Origin: Chitinophaga sp. CF418
GTDB lineage: Bacteria > Bacteroidota > Bacteroidia > Chitinophagales > Chitinophagaceae
Length of the DNA: 64,000 nucleotides
Direction of reading: 5' to 3'
NCBI RefSeq assembly: GCF_900142925.1
Contig: NZ_FRCN01000002.1
Coordinates: forward strand, 372,001-436,000
Of the stretch, positions 9,044 to 17,612 are shown piece after piece. The stretch's first letter is position 1. The number at the start of each line of letters is the position of its first letter. A program made the position numbers and the translations under genes. Below the pieces are notes generated by a model, which was not told where the DNA came from, made no database searches, and worked only from the letters and a program-made list of their open reading frames with translations.

Positions 9044-9241
9044 CTATTGACCGCCATTTACCCTTAGTTTTCCCCCGGTTGTTCTGCAAATGCTGCCTTG
9101 TATTAATTGCCCCTTTCCCGGGAACCAGATTTGACGGATATTTAGTACCGGTCTTAACTCCTTTTATAGTATCGTGCTATCAGGATTGTGCGACTTTGTG
9201 AGGTACTTGTAATTTATATCCTTTCGTAAACCTTTTCGAAT

Positions 9242-10036
9242 TTGGTCTTTTGCTCTAACATACTCAATGCAGTAGGTTGGCCGTACTGGGTGTTTTTTCT
9301 GTTGAGTTTGATCATGATCTGCTGCGTGTTTTATATACGTGAAAAGCATATAAAGCAGGCTTCAACAAAAGAGATAAGCAGGCAGCAGCTGATACACCTG
9401 GAAATGCATGCATTCCAGGCGCAGATGGATCCTCATTTTATCTTTAATAGCCTGAACGCTATACACCACTACATCCTCACCACCAGTACAGATCTGGCTT
9501 CCCTCTACCTGACGCGCTTCGCGCGCCTGATGCGCCTTATTATACGCAACTGTAACAAGGAGTGGATAAACCTGGAAGAGGATATAGAGGCACTGGAACT
9601 ATATTTACAGTTGGAACTACTCCGTTTCGGGTCCCAGTTCGACTATGAGCTGGAAATTGCGCCTGAGGTATTTCAACAGGTCACATTTGTCCCCCCTCTT
9701 ATTATTCAACCATATATACAGGAGGCCATCTGGCGAAGATTGCTGCTACGCCCCACGAAGACCGGAGGTTGCCTGAGGATCAGGATTAGCCGGGAGAATG
9801 AAATGCTTTCCGTCCGGATTGAGGATAATGGCGTGAACCAGCGCTTGTCCGGAGAGGATACCCATCTTTCACAGGGAATCACTATCGCTGCGTCCAGACT
9901 GGAGGCCATTAACGAGCAGTATAATATGCATTCGGGTATAACTGAGAAGGAACTTTACAACGAGATGCAACAACCCAGCGGTCATCTTGTTATTATTAGT
10001 ATGCAGCAAATTGCTGCCAGAGAGGCCGTAATGTAA
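9242..10036 (+). CDS. LytS/YpdA-like sensor kinase with degraded ATP-binding motifs
   Basis: His_kinase-family (PF06580 type) protein. The phospho-acceptor region MDPHFIFNSLNAIHHYIL is intact. In the ATPase domain the usual VENAIxHG N-box is replaced by IQEAIWRRLL, so the metal-binding Asn is Glu, and the G1 box reads EDNGVN without its second glycine. It may therefore bind ATP poorly or act as a scaffold (inference). The start is unsure: TTG 9242 keeps one transmembrane helix (residues 10-31), while ATG 9314 cuts into it. It is followed 130 bp later by a LytTR regulator, the usual partner. Confidence 0.8.
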   Translation: MVFCSNILNAVGWPYWVFFLLSLIMICCVFYIREKHIKQASTKEISRQQLIHLEMHAFQAQMDPHFIFNSLNAIHHYILTTSTDLASLYLTRFARLMRLIIRNCNKEWINLEEDIEALELYLQLELLRFGSQFDYELEIAPEVFQQVTFVPPLIIQPYIQEAIWRRLLLRPTKTGGCLRIRISRENEMLSVRIEDNGVNQRLSGEDTHLSQGITIAASRLEAINEQYNMHSGITEKELYNEMQQPSGHLVIISMQQIAAREAVM

Positions 10037-10103
10037 GACATAAAAACGGCATCTGCCTAAAATAAACTTTCACATCTTTACACAGAATATTGTATATTAT
10101 ATC

Positions 10104-10142
10104 AGACTCTCGCCTATGCTTTCTTATGCTGACGGAGAGTCT
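10104..10142 (+). terminator. Stem-loop between the LytS-like kinase and the LytTR regulator
   Basis: AGACTCTC (10104-10111) pairs with GAGAGTCT (10135-10142) across a 23-nt loop and is followed by TTT. It could be a weak terminator or a leader structure of the downstream regulator gene. Confidence 0.35.
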
Positions 10143-10166
10143 TTTGGGGACAAGAATTAGAAAAAC

Positions 10167-10919
10167 ATGCGCACCATTATCGTGGATGATGAAAAACTCA
10201 GCAGAAGCGTTTTAAAGCTTTTGCTGGAGAAACATTGCCCTGCAGTTAACGTAGTGGCCGTTTGCGCGGATGGTATCTCTGCACTGGAGGCAATAGAAAA
10301 ATATCAACCGGACCTTGTTTTCCTGGACGTAGAAATGCCGGGATTGAATGGATTTGAAGTCCTGCAAGCATGCAAGGACGCTTCGTTTTCCATTATTGTT
10401 ACAACTTCATACGATCATTATGCGTTGGACGCTATCCGCCATAATGCACTGGACTATTTGCTTAAGCCGATTATCCGGGAGGACCTGGTGGACGCTGTTG
10501 ACAAAGCAATAATGCGGAAACGGCAAAAGGAACAGTCAGAGGGGAAAGCAGATTCCCTGATGGAATTTCTGCATCAGCACCTCTATCCCGGGGAGAGATT
10601 AGCGCTTCCTAGTCCGGAGGGGCTAAGAATGCTGCTCGTAAAAGACATCCTGTATTGCGTGGCCGACGGGGAAAGCACCTGTATTCACCTGATAAATGGC
10701 GCTGAGCCCTCATTGGTATGCCGTTCATTAAAAGAAGTGGAAGGATTGCTGAAGAACAAGGGTTTTTTCAGGGTACATCACAGTTATCTCATCAATCTGA
10801 ACTATATGGACAGGTATATAAAGGGAGATGGTGGGGATATCATTATGACTGACGGTAGTTGTATACCCGTTTCCCGCCAGCGTAAACAGGAGTTTATGGA
10901 CAGGATTGAAAAGCTTTAA
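10167..10919 (+). CDS. LytTR-family response regulator
   Basis: Receiver domain (residues 1-120) with VDDE, phospho-acceptor Asp54 in LVFLDVEMPG, the switch TTSYDHYALDA and the conserved LLKPI. It is followed by a LytTR DNA-binding domain in which FFRVHHSYLINLNYM and IPVSRQRKQEF are family signatures. It should be the output partner of the LytS-like kinase just upstream. Target promoters are unknown. Confidence 0.92.
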   Translation: MRTIIVDDEKLSRSVLKLLLEKHCPAVNVVAVCADGISALEAIEKYQPDLVFLDVEMPGLNGFEVLQACKDASFSIIVTTSYDHYALDAIRHNALDYLLKPIIREDLVDAVDKAIMRKRQKEQSEGKADSLMEFLHQHLYPGERLALPSPEGLRMLLVKDILYCVADGESTCIHLINGAEPSLVCRSLKEVEGLLKNKGFFRVHHSYLINLNYMDRYIKGDGGDIIMTDGSCIPVSRQRKQEFMDRIEKL

Positions 10920-10984
10920 GCCACAAACTACAGGCTTCAGGAGAAGAGGCTGCCCTACGCACCCCATGGCCTGTAGTTTGCGGC
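10920..10984. terminator. Bidirectional terminator between the LytTR gene and batE
   Basis: GCCACAAACTACAGGC (10920-10935) pairs with GCCTGTAGTTTGCGGC (10969-10984), 15 of 16 positions, across a 33-nt loop. It sits exactly between two convergent genes. Confidence 0.6.
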
Positions 10985-10988
10985 TTGT

Positions 10989-11750
10989 CTACAACCTCTT
11001 TATCTCTGCACAAGCCAGCCAGCCGGTCTTGCCATCCGGCAGCAATATTTTGCAATATTCCTGTGTAGCATCGGTCACCTGCACCTTTACGCCTTCGTGC
11101 AGTTCAAACATGTCTTTACTTTCCTGATCCGGAGCCGCTTTGGCCTTCACTACATTACCCATGATAATACCCTCATTGTGCGCATTGGCAGTAACATAGG
11201 TACTGATACCAATAGTCAGGTAAAAGAAGAACAGCAGCGTTGCCACTCCTGTTCCCCACCGTAATAATGCGGGTTTAAAAGCAGGCACGATCAGCATGGC
11301 AATAATGCCGGCTATCAACAGCCAGAAGAAAATAACGGCGCCGGCGGCCCAGCCATTGGGACTGTGGAAATGTTGTAAGTGTAGCCACCACTGTTGAAAG
11401 AACAACAGGGGCAGGTCGTTTACATATCCTTCTACCCTTTGATTGGCAACAGACAGGTTATGTATGGCCGATTTATTAAAAGGATCCCTTTCGAGGGCTT
11501 TTTCATAATTATAGATGGCCAGGCCGGTCTTATTGGCCTTATACCAGGCATTACCGGCGTTAATGAACAATTGTGGCTGGTGATAGCCTTCATCGATCAA
11601 TTGCTGGTAAATACCGGCGGCCTCAGTGTATTGTTTCTGTCTGAAAAGCTGGTTGGCCTTTTCAAACTGCTTTTGCAGGTCAGGAGCAGCAGCTGAAACG
11701 TTGCATACCAGCAAAAGGAAGGCACAGATAGCTGTTAATGTTCTTTTCAT
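10989..11750 (-). CDS. batE: BatE-like TPR/SH3 protein
   Basis: Bacteroides-aerotolerance family protein of the cell envelope. An N-terminal signal peptide (residues 1-21) is followed by tetratricopeptide repeats (FEKANQLFRQKQYTEAAGIYQQL and an AGNAWYKANKTGLAIYNYEKAL-like second unit). Two transmembrane helices follow (about 136-160 and 167-188), then a bacterial SH3-like domain ending CKILLPDGKTGWLACAEI. It follows batD by 19 bp on the same strand. The remaining Bat partners (BatA, BatB, BatC, MoxR) are not in the window. Confidence 0.85.
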   Translation of the reverse strand: MKRTLTAICAFLLLVCNVSAAAPDLQKQFEKANQLFRQKQYTEAAGIYQQLIDEGYHQPQLFINAGNAWYKANKTGLAIYNYEKALERDPFNKSAIHNLSVANQRVEGYVNDLPLLFFQQWWLHLQHFHSPNGWAAGAVIFFWLLIAGIIAMLIVPAFKPALLRWGTGVATLLFFFYLTIGISTYVTANAHNEGIIMGNVVKAKAAPDQESKDMFELHEGVKVQVTDATQEYCKILLPDGKTGWLACAEIKRL

Positions 11751-11769
11751 CCGTTATAGTTATCTGGGT

Positions 11770-13755
11770 TTACACGACACTTTTTGCACGTTGCAGTTCA
11801 TCTTCCAGATGGCTGATCACAGTCACTGCCTGCTGATAAGTACCCTGCATTTTATCGTTGTTGTGCATAGGTGTATACAGCGCCATTTCACAATCATCCA
11901 GCAGATCAAACAGCTGAGTGGTATATTGTACGCTCACCTGTTGGTGGGTCAGTTTATCCTGAATAAGTTGTTTACTGAGGTCTGCAAAAGGAACATGCAA
12001 TTTATTACTGAGATAACCCCATATAGCACGGGAAGTCTCTTCGTAGAAAGCCTTGTCTTTTCCTTCTTTCAGATAACGCGCTGCCAGTTCCAGTCGTTTC
12101 AGCGCCACTTTGTTGGCATAACGGTGTTTGAGGAACGCTGCATTATTTTGCTGATAGTTCCGTCTGCGGCGATATACCAGGGCTCCCGCCAGTAACAGGA
12201 CCGGAACCAGTAAAAGGATGTAGAATAATGGGCTGATCAGCAGGAACCTGCTTTCTTTCACCCAGTTCAGCGCTCCGTTATAGTTGGAGATGATAGCATT
12301 CCTGTTTACGCTGAAGTCTTCTTTATCCCGTTTGGTCTGTTTTCCAGGAGTAACATGTACAGAAAACGATTCTGAACGGATCGATTTATAACTATTGGAT
12401 GCTACATCGAAGTAAGAAAATTCCACAGCTGGAATGGTCTGATCGCCAGCTTCAAGCGGCATCAGCACATATTCAAACTGGCGTGAGCCGGACAGCGGAT
12501 TGCTGTTCTTCTCGATATTGTCAGTTACTTTAGGATCATATTTTTCAAAAGCGGCAGGTATATCCACTTTCGGACCATTCAGCAGGTTCACATTTCCCTG
12601 GCCGGATACCACCACTTTCAGCGTGAGGGCATCGTCTGTAGTAAGCGTATGCTTGTCGATGGCGGCCGTCATGTTGAATTTACCTACAGCGCCCGTAAAA
12701 CTAGCCGGACGATTGTCTACAGGAAGCGGCTTAACGGTTATTTTCAGTGGTGCTGTCTGAACCTTATAAGGAACATCTTCGTAGGTTACTTCCGGGCGAT
12801 TGAAAAAGTCGTCAAAGAAAGGATCGTCGAAGGGATCTTTAAAGCCCGGGTCATTGAACAGGTCCGCAAAGGGATCACGGGCCTTCTTGTTATTGCCGTT
12901 CTTGACCAGTTTGACCAGTTTAACATGGTTATCCACTTCCACCGGATCGAGCTCCAGGGTACCTGATTGTAAAGGAAACAGCAGTGTTTTACGGATGGTG
13001 AACACCTTGAAACGCATGCCGTTCACGACTTCCTCAGACGCCTGGGGAGGATTGGGCAGCTCTATATCTTTCGCAGAAAACCCTTTGAAAGCCGGCACCT
13101 TGGTAACGCTGGAGTTTGTGGGAAGGCGGGTGTACAGTTTATAAGTGGCTGTCAGCTGCTCTCCCTCGTATAAAGTGGTTTTATCCACATCAACCTTAAC
13201 AAAGATATTTTTACGCAATTTGGCATTTACGTCTTCTCCATTCCTCAGTACACCTTCCATTTCATCCTGCTGCTGTTGCTGGCGTTGTGACCGGGATGGT
13301 GGAAAGCCGCTTTGAGGCATTGACTGCTGTGGGGCCTGTTGATAAGCGCCACGGTTCGCTTTTACCACTTCTACAGTGACAGGGTTGGAACGTACTACAT
13401 TTCCGTTTGAACGTGCAGTAGCACCGGCAATGGTAAAGCTACCCACCCTTTTGGGCTGTATCACATAAATGAGCGCTATATATTCTGAGCGCCGGCCATT
13501 CATAATAGATTGACCCTGCATTTGGGATGGCCCTTGCAGTATTTCAAAATCATTGAATGACGGAGGTGTGAAACTGGTAACATTAGGAGCATTTTCCAGC
13601 ATGAACTGTATCTGGAAAGGTTCATCCAGTGCTACCCTGTTATTACTGACAGAGGTAGTGAACCTGAATTCCTGTGCCTGCAGGCATGAAATTACGCCCA
13701 GGCATAAGAGCAGGGATAATACAAACTTCTTTATACTAACAGTAGTGACATTCAT
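11770..13755 (-). CDS. batD: BatD family protein
   Basis: Large envelope protein of the Bat operon. After the signal peptide (about residues 1-28, ending LQAQ) come repeated beta-sandwich segments, starting FRFTTSVSNNRVALDEPFQIQF. A low-complexity Gln/Ser-rich linker follows near residue 155, an Asp/Phe/Pro-rich stretch (DPFADLFNDPGFKDPFDD) near 300, and a single transmembrane helix near 510 with a cytoplasmic tail. A TTG start at 13767 lies within the promoter box, so ATG 13755 is chosen. BatD proteins are linked to aerotolerance and MoxR ATPases; the molecular role is not settled. Confidence 0.9.
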   Translation of the reverse strand: MNVTTVSIKKFVLSLLLCLGVISCLQAQEFRFTTSVSNNRVALDEPFQIQFMLENAPNVTSFTPPSFNDFEILQGPSQMQGQSIMNGRRSEYIALIYVIQPKRVGSFTIAGATARSNGNVVRSNPVTVEVVKANRGAYQQAPQQSMPQSGFPPSRSQRQQQQQDEMEGVLRNGEDVNAKLRKNIFVKVDVDKTTLYEGEQLTATYKLYTRLPTNSSVTKVPAFKGFSAKDIELPNPPQASEEVVNGMRFKVFTIRKTLLFPLQSGTLELDPVEVDNHVKLVKLVKNGNNKKARDPFADLFNDPGFKDPFDDPFFDDFFNRPEVTYEDVPYKVQTAPLKITVKPLPVDNRPASFTGAVGKFNMTAAIDKHTLTTDDALTLKVVVSGQGNVNLLNGPKVDIPAAFEKYDPKVTDNIEKNSNPLSGSRQFEYVLMPLEAGDQTIPAVEFSYFDVASNSYKSIRSESFSVHVTPGKQTKRDKEDFSVNRNAIISNYNGALNWVKESRFLLISPLFYILLLVPVLLLAGALVYRRRRNYQQNNAAFLKHRYANKVALKRLELAARYLKEGKDKAFYEETSRAIWGYLSNKLHVPFADLSKQLIQDKLTHQQVSVQYTTQLFDLLDDCEMALYTPMHNNDKMQGTYQQAVTVISHLEDELQRAKSVV

Positions 13756-13764
13756 AATGCAAAA

Positions 13765-13772
13765 CAAATTTA
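13765..13772 (-). promoter_or_regulatory. -7 box of batD
   Basis: The minus strand reads TAAATTTG, matching TAnnTTTG, only 9 bp before the ATG at 13755, so the mRNA leader would be a few nucleotides at most. Confidence 0.5.
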
Positions 13773-13865
13773 GCCAAAGCCAGCCCTGTTGGCGCTGAAT
13801 ACCCAGTTAAAAGTTAGTTAAAAAAATAATCAATATAATCGTGGAAGTGCTTGCTGGTAAAGGGT

Positions 13866-14570
13866 TTATGCAATGTCGCCCAGCATTGGCCGCATGATGA
13901 CTTCCTCCACAACGGCCTGTTTTGACAGGGTATATGCCCCCCATAGCAGGTCTGCTACGTCTTCAGGTTCCATCATCCTACCGGGAGGGGCGTCGAAGCC
14001 ATCCCAGGAAGCGGTTAAAGTGGGCCCGGGGCTAATAGAGGTTACTTTTATGTTGTGAGGTTTCAGTTCCTCCCGCAGGTTCCGGGAAAAGCCAAGTAAG
14101 GCAAACTTTGTGATGCTATAGGCTCCTCCATTGGGGTAAGATGTATAACTGGCGGTAGAGCACATATTAAAAATATGCCCTTTCCCATTAGCTTTCATCC
14201 CTGGCAATAGCTGCCGGGTAAGATGATAGGCACTGTAAACGTTAACAGACATCATACTTTCCAATAATCCGTCTTCCTGGTCCTGCATACCTCCCGGTAC
14301 AAATATGCCGGCGTTGTTGACCAAGATGTCCACGGTATTAAAAGTATTCCTGATCTCTTCTGCAAATGTCAGTACAGCAGCCTTCTGTCCCATGTCTACA
14401 GAACGGGCAAGTACTTTGACTGAGGGGTTTACCGCCTGGATATCTGTTGCTGCCTTTTCAAGGTGGACTGCGTTCCGGGCGCAGATGGCTACGTTAAATC
14501 CTTCTCTGGCCAGCTTCTTCGCAACTGCTTTTCCTATTCCTTTACTGGCGCCGGTAATTACTGCGTTCAT
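13866..14570 (-). CDS. Short-chain dehydrogenase/reductase
   Basis: Classical SDR of 234 residues: cofactor motif TGASKGIGKA at the N-terminus, NNAG near residue 89, and catalytic Ser, Tyr and Lys in MCSTAS and AYSITK. Arg and Asn after the first strand (CARNA) suggest NADP(H) preference (inference). The substrate cannot be told from sequence. It is divergent from yjjG, separated by 89 bp, and its 3' end faces the batD promoter region. Confidence 0.9.
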   Translation of the reverse strand: MNAVITGASKGIGKAVAKKLAREGFNVAICARNAVHLEKAATDIQAVNPSVKVLARSVDMGQKAAVLTFAEEIRNTFNTVDILVNNAGIFVPGGMQDQEDGLLESMMSVNVYSAYHLTRQLLPGMKANGKGHIFNMCSTASYTSYPNGGAYSITKFALLGFSRNLREELKPHNIKVTSISPGPTLTASWDGFDAPPGRMMEPEDVADLLWGAYTLSKQAVVEEVIMRPMLGDIA

Positions 14571-14627
14571 ATTTTGTGATTAAGGGAGACGGAAAATAGT
14601 AAAAAATGTGCTTCCCCCCGTAATGAG

Positions 14628-14635
14628 TATCTTTG
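14628..14635 (+). promoter_or_regulatory. -7 box of yjjG
   Basis: TATCTTTG matches TAnnTTTG and lies 24 bp before the yjjG ATG. No clear -33 element. Confidence 0.45.
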
Positions 14636-14659
14636 TAGTTGTCAAGGAAGTGATAGAAA

Positions 14660-15358
14660 ATGAAATACAAGCATATATTTTTTGATCTGGACCATACCCT
14701 ATGGGATTTTGAGACCAATGCCTATCTGGTTTTAGAGCAGCTGTACCACGCACATAATCTTGAAAGCCGCGGAGTACCATCCTTTAAGGAATTTCACCAG
14801 GTCTACATGGTGCATAATGATAAGCTCTGGGACCGTTTCCGCAAGGGATTTATCACCCGGAATGATCTCCGCAACAAACGTTTCCGCCTTACTTTACTGG
14901 ATTTTAAGATCGGGGATGAGAAATTATGTGAAGCGCTGGGCACCCAGTTCCTGGAGGAATTGCCTACCCAGACTGCCCTTTTCCCGCACGCGAAAGAGGT
15001 GTTGGAGTACCTGGCGGCGAAGAATTACCCCATACATATGATCACCAATGGATTTGAAGAAACGCAGCTGCGGAAGATGAAAAGTTCAGGGATAGATCAT
15101 TTTTTCACACATGTGATCACTTCAGAGTCTGCCGGCAGCCTGAAACCATATAGAGAAATCTTTGACTATGCAATCACGAAGGCAGACGCTACAGCAGACA
15201 GCAGTATTATGATTGGGGATGCTCTGGATATCGACATTATCGGGGCATTTAATGCGGGAATAGATCAGGTGTATTTCAACCCGCTGGTACCGGCGACCGG
15301 GGAACTGAAACCGACATTTGTCATCAATAGCCTGCATGAATTAAAAACGATCCTGTAA
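14660..15358 (+). CDS. yjjG: YjjG-type HAD noncanonical pyrimidine nucleotidase
   Basis: Cytoplasmic HAD-superfamily nucleotidase that removes phosphate from (damaged) pyrimidine nucleotides. HAD motif I is FFDLDHTLWDF, motif II MITNGF, motif III the Lys in AGSLKPY, and motif IV MIGDALDIDIIGA. The WDF after motif I and the alpha-helical cap (residues 15-85) fit the YjjG subfamily. Length 232 residues is normal. It ends just before a strong bidirectional terminator. Confidence 0.88.
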   Translation: MKYKHIFFDLDHTLWDFETNAYLVLEQLYHAHNLESRGVPSFKEFHQVYMVHNDKLWDRFRKGFITRNDLRNKRFRLTLLDFKIGDEKLCEALGTQFLEELPTQTALFPHAKEVLEYLAAKNYPIHMITNGFEETQLRKMKSSGIDHFFTHVITSESAGSLKPYREIFDYAITKADATADSSIMIGDALDIDIIGAFNAGIDQVYFNPLVPATGELKPTFVINSLHELKTIL

Positions 15359-15379
15359 GAACAGCATCTGTTTAAAATA

Positions 15380-15428
15380 AGGAAGTCCCATCTTCATGGC
15401 AATCAGCCTATTGAAGATGGGACTTCCT
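15380..15428. terminator. Strong bidirectional terminator after yjjG
   Basis: Perfect 17-bp stem: 15380-15396 pairs with 15412-15428 across a 15-nt loop, with A- and T-rich flanks. It separates yjjG from the convergent CC-repeat protein gene. Confidence 0.8.
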
Positions 15429-15443
15429 GCTATTATTGATGAT

Positions 15444-15701
15444 CTATTTTCCTGATGGTTTTACTGCGGAAGCAGTAGCAGGTTGCACAGGTTTTGCTGG
15501 TTTGGCAGCAGCTGTGCGCAGCGCGGCAGTTTTGCTGGGTTGTTTACAGCAGGCGCTGCTTTTCGCTACCTGGTCTTTTTTACAGCAAGCAGCGGCAGTC
15601 CCTGATTTTTTACAGCAGGACGCTTCTTTTGTCTTGTCCTGGGCCAGTACAGCACCGGAGAAAAATAATATAGCGGTTGCTCCTAAGATCAGTTTTTTCA
15701 T
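15444..15701 (-). CDS. Small secreted CC-repeat (CCKK) protein of unknown function
   Basis: An 85-residue protein with a clear signal peptide (residues 1-20, ending VLA). The mature part has three evenly spaced double-cysteine motifs, SCCKKSG (29-30), ACCKKDQ (39-40) and ACCKQPS (51-52). An Ala/Lys/Pro-rich tail without further cysteine follows. The pattern suggests metal or disulfide chemistry in the periplasm or outside the cell (inference); I do not recognise a named family. It follows psd by 35 bp and may be co-transcribed with the lipid genes. Confidence 0.75.
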   Translation of the reverse strand: MKKLILGATAILFFSGAVLAQDKTKEASCCKKSGTAAACCKKDQVAKSSACCKQPSKTAALRTAAAKPAKPVQPATASAVKPSGK

Positions 15702-15736
15702 GACTAGTCCGTTTTTATGCTGATAAAAATAAGCAA

Positions 15737-16390
15737 TTATATGGTAGCGATCACGGTTTGACCACCACGTACCACTTGTTCCAGTGCTACATTGACCTGA
15801 GTGCCTACTGGCAGGTAGATGTCCACCCTGGAGCCAAATTTAATGAAGCCCAGTTCATCGTTCTGGGTCACCTGCATACCTGGTTTCAGATAATTCACGA
15901 TACGACGGGCTAATGCACCGGCGATCTGCCTTACCAGGATATCGGCTTTTCCATTACCAATCACTACGGTATGGCGTTCATTCTCGGTAGAAGATTTTGG
16001 ATGCCATGCTACGAGATATTTACCTGCGTGATACTGTGACAATTTCACCTGCCCGCTGATCGGGTTCCTGTTCACGTGTACGTTGGCAGGGCTCATAAAG
16101 ATGGACACCTGGAGGCGTTTGTCTTTAAAATACTCAGGTTCATAGGTTTCTTCAATCACTACTACCTTACCGTCGCAGGGAGCAATTACCAGGGATTCAT
16201 CCTGTTTCATTTCCCTTTTAGGAATACGGAAGAAGGAAATGATAAACAGGAACAGTACCAGGGAAAAGGCAGCCACGATCCTGCAGAGCAGCGGCATATG
16301 TCCTAAAAAGTAGAAAACGGCGCCATTGATCAGGGCAAGAACAGCAAAGGTCAGTAAAATGGTAGCTAATCCTTCTCGGTGGATCTTCAT
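15737..16390 (-). CDS. psd: Phosphatidylserine decarboxylase family protein
   Basis: Makes phosphatidylethanolamine from phosphatidylserine at the inner membrane, with a pyruvoyl cofactor made by self-cleavage. Two N-terminal hydrophobic helices (residues about 10-55) precede the catalytic domain, which shows APCDGKVVVIEE, FMSPANVHVNRNPISG and the self-cleavage site FIKFGSRVDIYLP (cleavage at Gly-Ser). At 217 residues it belongs to the short form of the family. It lies 25 bp downstream of cdsA, whose CDP-diacylglycerol product feeds the same pathway. Confidence 0.93.
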   Translation of the reverse strand: MKIHREGLATILLTFAVLALINGAVFYFLGHMPLLCRIVAAFSLVLFLFIISFFRIPKREMKQDESLVIAPCDGKVVVIEETYEPEYFKDKRLQVSIFMSPANVHVNRNPISGQVKLSQYHAGKYLVAWHPKSSTENERHTVVIGNGKADILVRQIAGALARRIVNYLKPGMQVTQNDELGFIKFGSRVDIYLPVGTQVNVALEQVVRGGQTVIATI

Positions 16391-16415
16391 TGTTGTTATG
16401 TTATTTAATGCGAAG

Positions 16416-17303
16416 TTAAATCATTGCAAAGAAATGTACGTATAACCAGGCAAACGGGGCTGCCAGTAACAGGGAATCGAAGCGGTCCATAAACCCTCCG
16501 TGCCCCGGCATGATGCTGCCGGAATCTTTCACACCCGCCATGCGCTTCAGTTTGGATTCTATGAGATCGCCAGCTGTGCCAAAGATGGCGGCTATAGCGG
16601 CCAGTACCAGCCAGTGCTGTAAAGAGAGATACTCTCTTCCCCAGAAATATCCGTATACCCCCGCGGCAGCCACCGCCAGGATCATACCTCCCACGGTACC
16701 CTCTATGGTCTTTTTCGGTGAAATAGCAGGAGCAAAAGGGGTACGTCCTATCAGAGATCCCACAATGTAAGCCATTGTATCGTTGATCCAGATAAAAGCG
16801 ATCAGCAGTAAAGGGATCAGCCAGCCGGGGCCTGTGCCTGTGGCAGTATCAGTGAAACGGATGGTGTCGTAGTTCAGGCAAAGGTGCACCAACAGCCCAA
16901 GGGAAAGGGTGATATATGCCAGGCCCAGTGCTGAATACCCCATATTTTTCAGGGAAAAATCCTTGCTGAGCAATATTTCTCCTATAGGCAGGACCAGCAG
17001 GAATATGATAGTCAGCCACCAGCCCAGGAACCCCAGGGAGAGATTGGCTGAGGAGGAAAAATGCTCCCCTGTAAAAGCCATGATCAGGCTGCAACTGGCT
17101 ACCAGCAGCCCGGTTTTATGCCAGCTGGAAATGTTGTTATAGTCCGGATCCACATGGCGGATGAGCTTAAAATACTCCCGTAAAGCAAAGAAATTGATCA
17201 GGAAAAAAAGCAGAAAGAACGTAAAAGGGCTATAAAGGATCCCGCCAAGCATCACGGCTACAAAGACCAGTGCTGTTGCTGTACGGGTAAAGAAAGTTTT
17301 CAT
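16416..17303 (-). CDS. cdsA: Phosphatidate cytidylyltransferase
   Basis: Polytopic inner-membrane enzyme that makes CDP-diacylglycerol, the precursor of all phospholipids. Several hydrophobic helices are visible over 295 residues. The C-terminal family signature reads KDSGSIMPGHGGFMDRFDS, preceded by DLIESKLKRMAGVKD. The motif SPKKTIEG lies in the preceding loop. It is part of the minus-strand run CPBP protease, DUF2007, cdsA, psd with short gaps. Confidence 0.94.
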   Translation of the reverse strand: MKTFFTRTATALVFVAVMLGGILYSPFTFFLLFFLINFFALREYFKLIRHVDPDYNNISSWHKTGLLVASCSLIMAFTGEHFSSSANLSLGFLGWWLTIIFLLVLPIGEILLSKDFSLKNMGYSALGLAYITLSLGLLVHLCLNYDTIRFTDTATGTGPGWLIPLLLIAFIWINDTMAYIVGSLIGRTPFAPAISPKKTIEGTVGGMILAVAAAGVYGYFWGREYLSLQHWLVLAAIAAIFGTAGDLIESKLKRMAGVKDSGSIMPGHGGFMDRFDSLLLAAPFAWLYVHFFAMI

Positions 17304-17360
17304 GCTGAAATGGCGATTGTTTTAGAATGATTTGTGTTAAAGCGAAAACGGTTGGTAATA

Positions 17361-17582
17361 TCAGGCCAGGCCTCCGGCGGCTTCGGCCAGCAGTTGTCTG
17401 GCTTCTGCTTCCTGAGAATTGTGTACAAACAGCTCTGCCATGCCCGGCAGGGCTGTCAGGTAAGTGGAGTCCTGCCTGTTGATAAGCACCACATTGATCC
17501 CGTTTTCTTCCAGCATCCCCCTGATGATCTCTGCCCGGAACAATTGGTTGGTATAATAAATTTTCACCCAGTCTTTTTCCAT
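17361..17582 (-). CDS. DUF2007 (putative signal-transducing) protein
   Basis: A 73-residue soluble protein with the DUF2007 pattern: WVKIYYTNQLFRAEIIRGMLEENGI, then VVLINRQDSTY, and a final helix rich in Ala/Glu (SQEAEARQLLAEA). The fold is ferredoxin-like in relatives and the role is unknown. It sits between the CPBP protease and cdsA on the same strand with gaps of 30 and 57 bp, so it is probably co-expressed with phospholipid genes. Confidence 0.85.
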   Translation of the reverse strand: MEKDWVKIYYTNQLFRAEIIRGMLEENGINVVLINRQDSTYLTALPGMAELFVHNSQEAEARQLLAEAAGGLA

Positions 17583-17612
17583 AATACTCTGTTTGTTAGG
17601 ACTAAAGTACGA

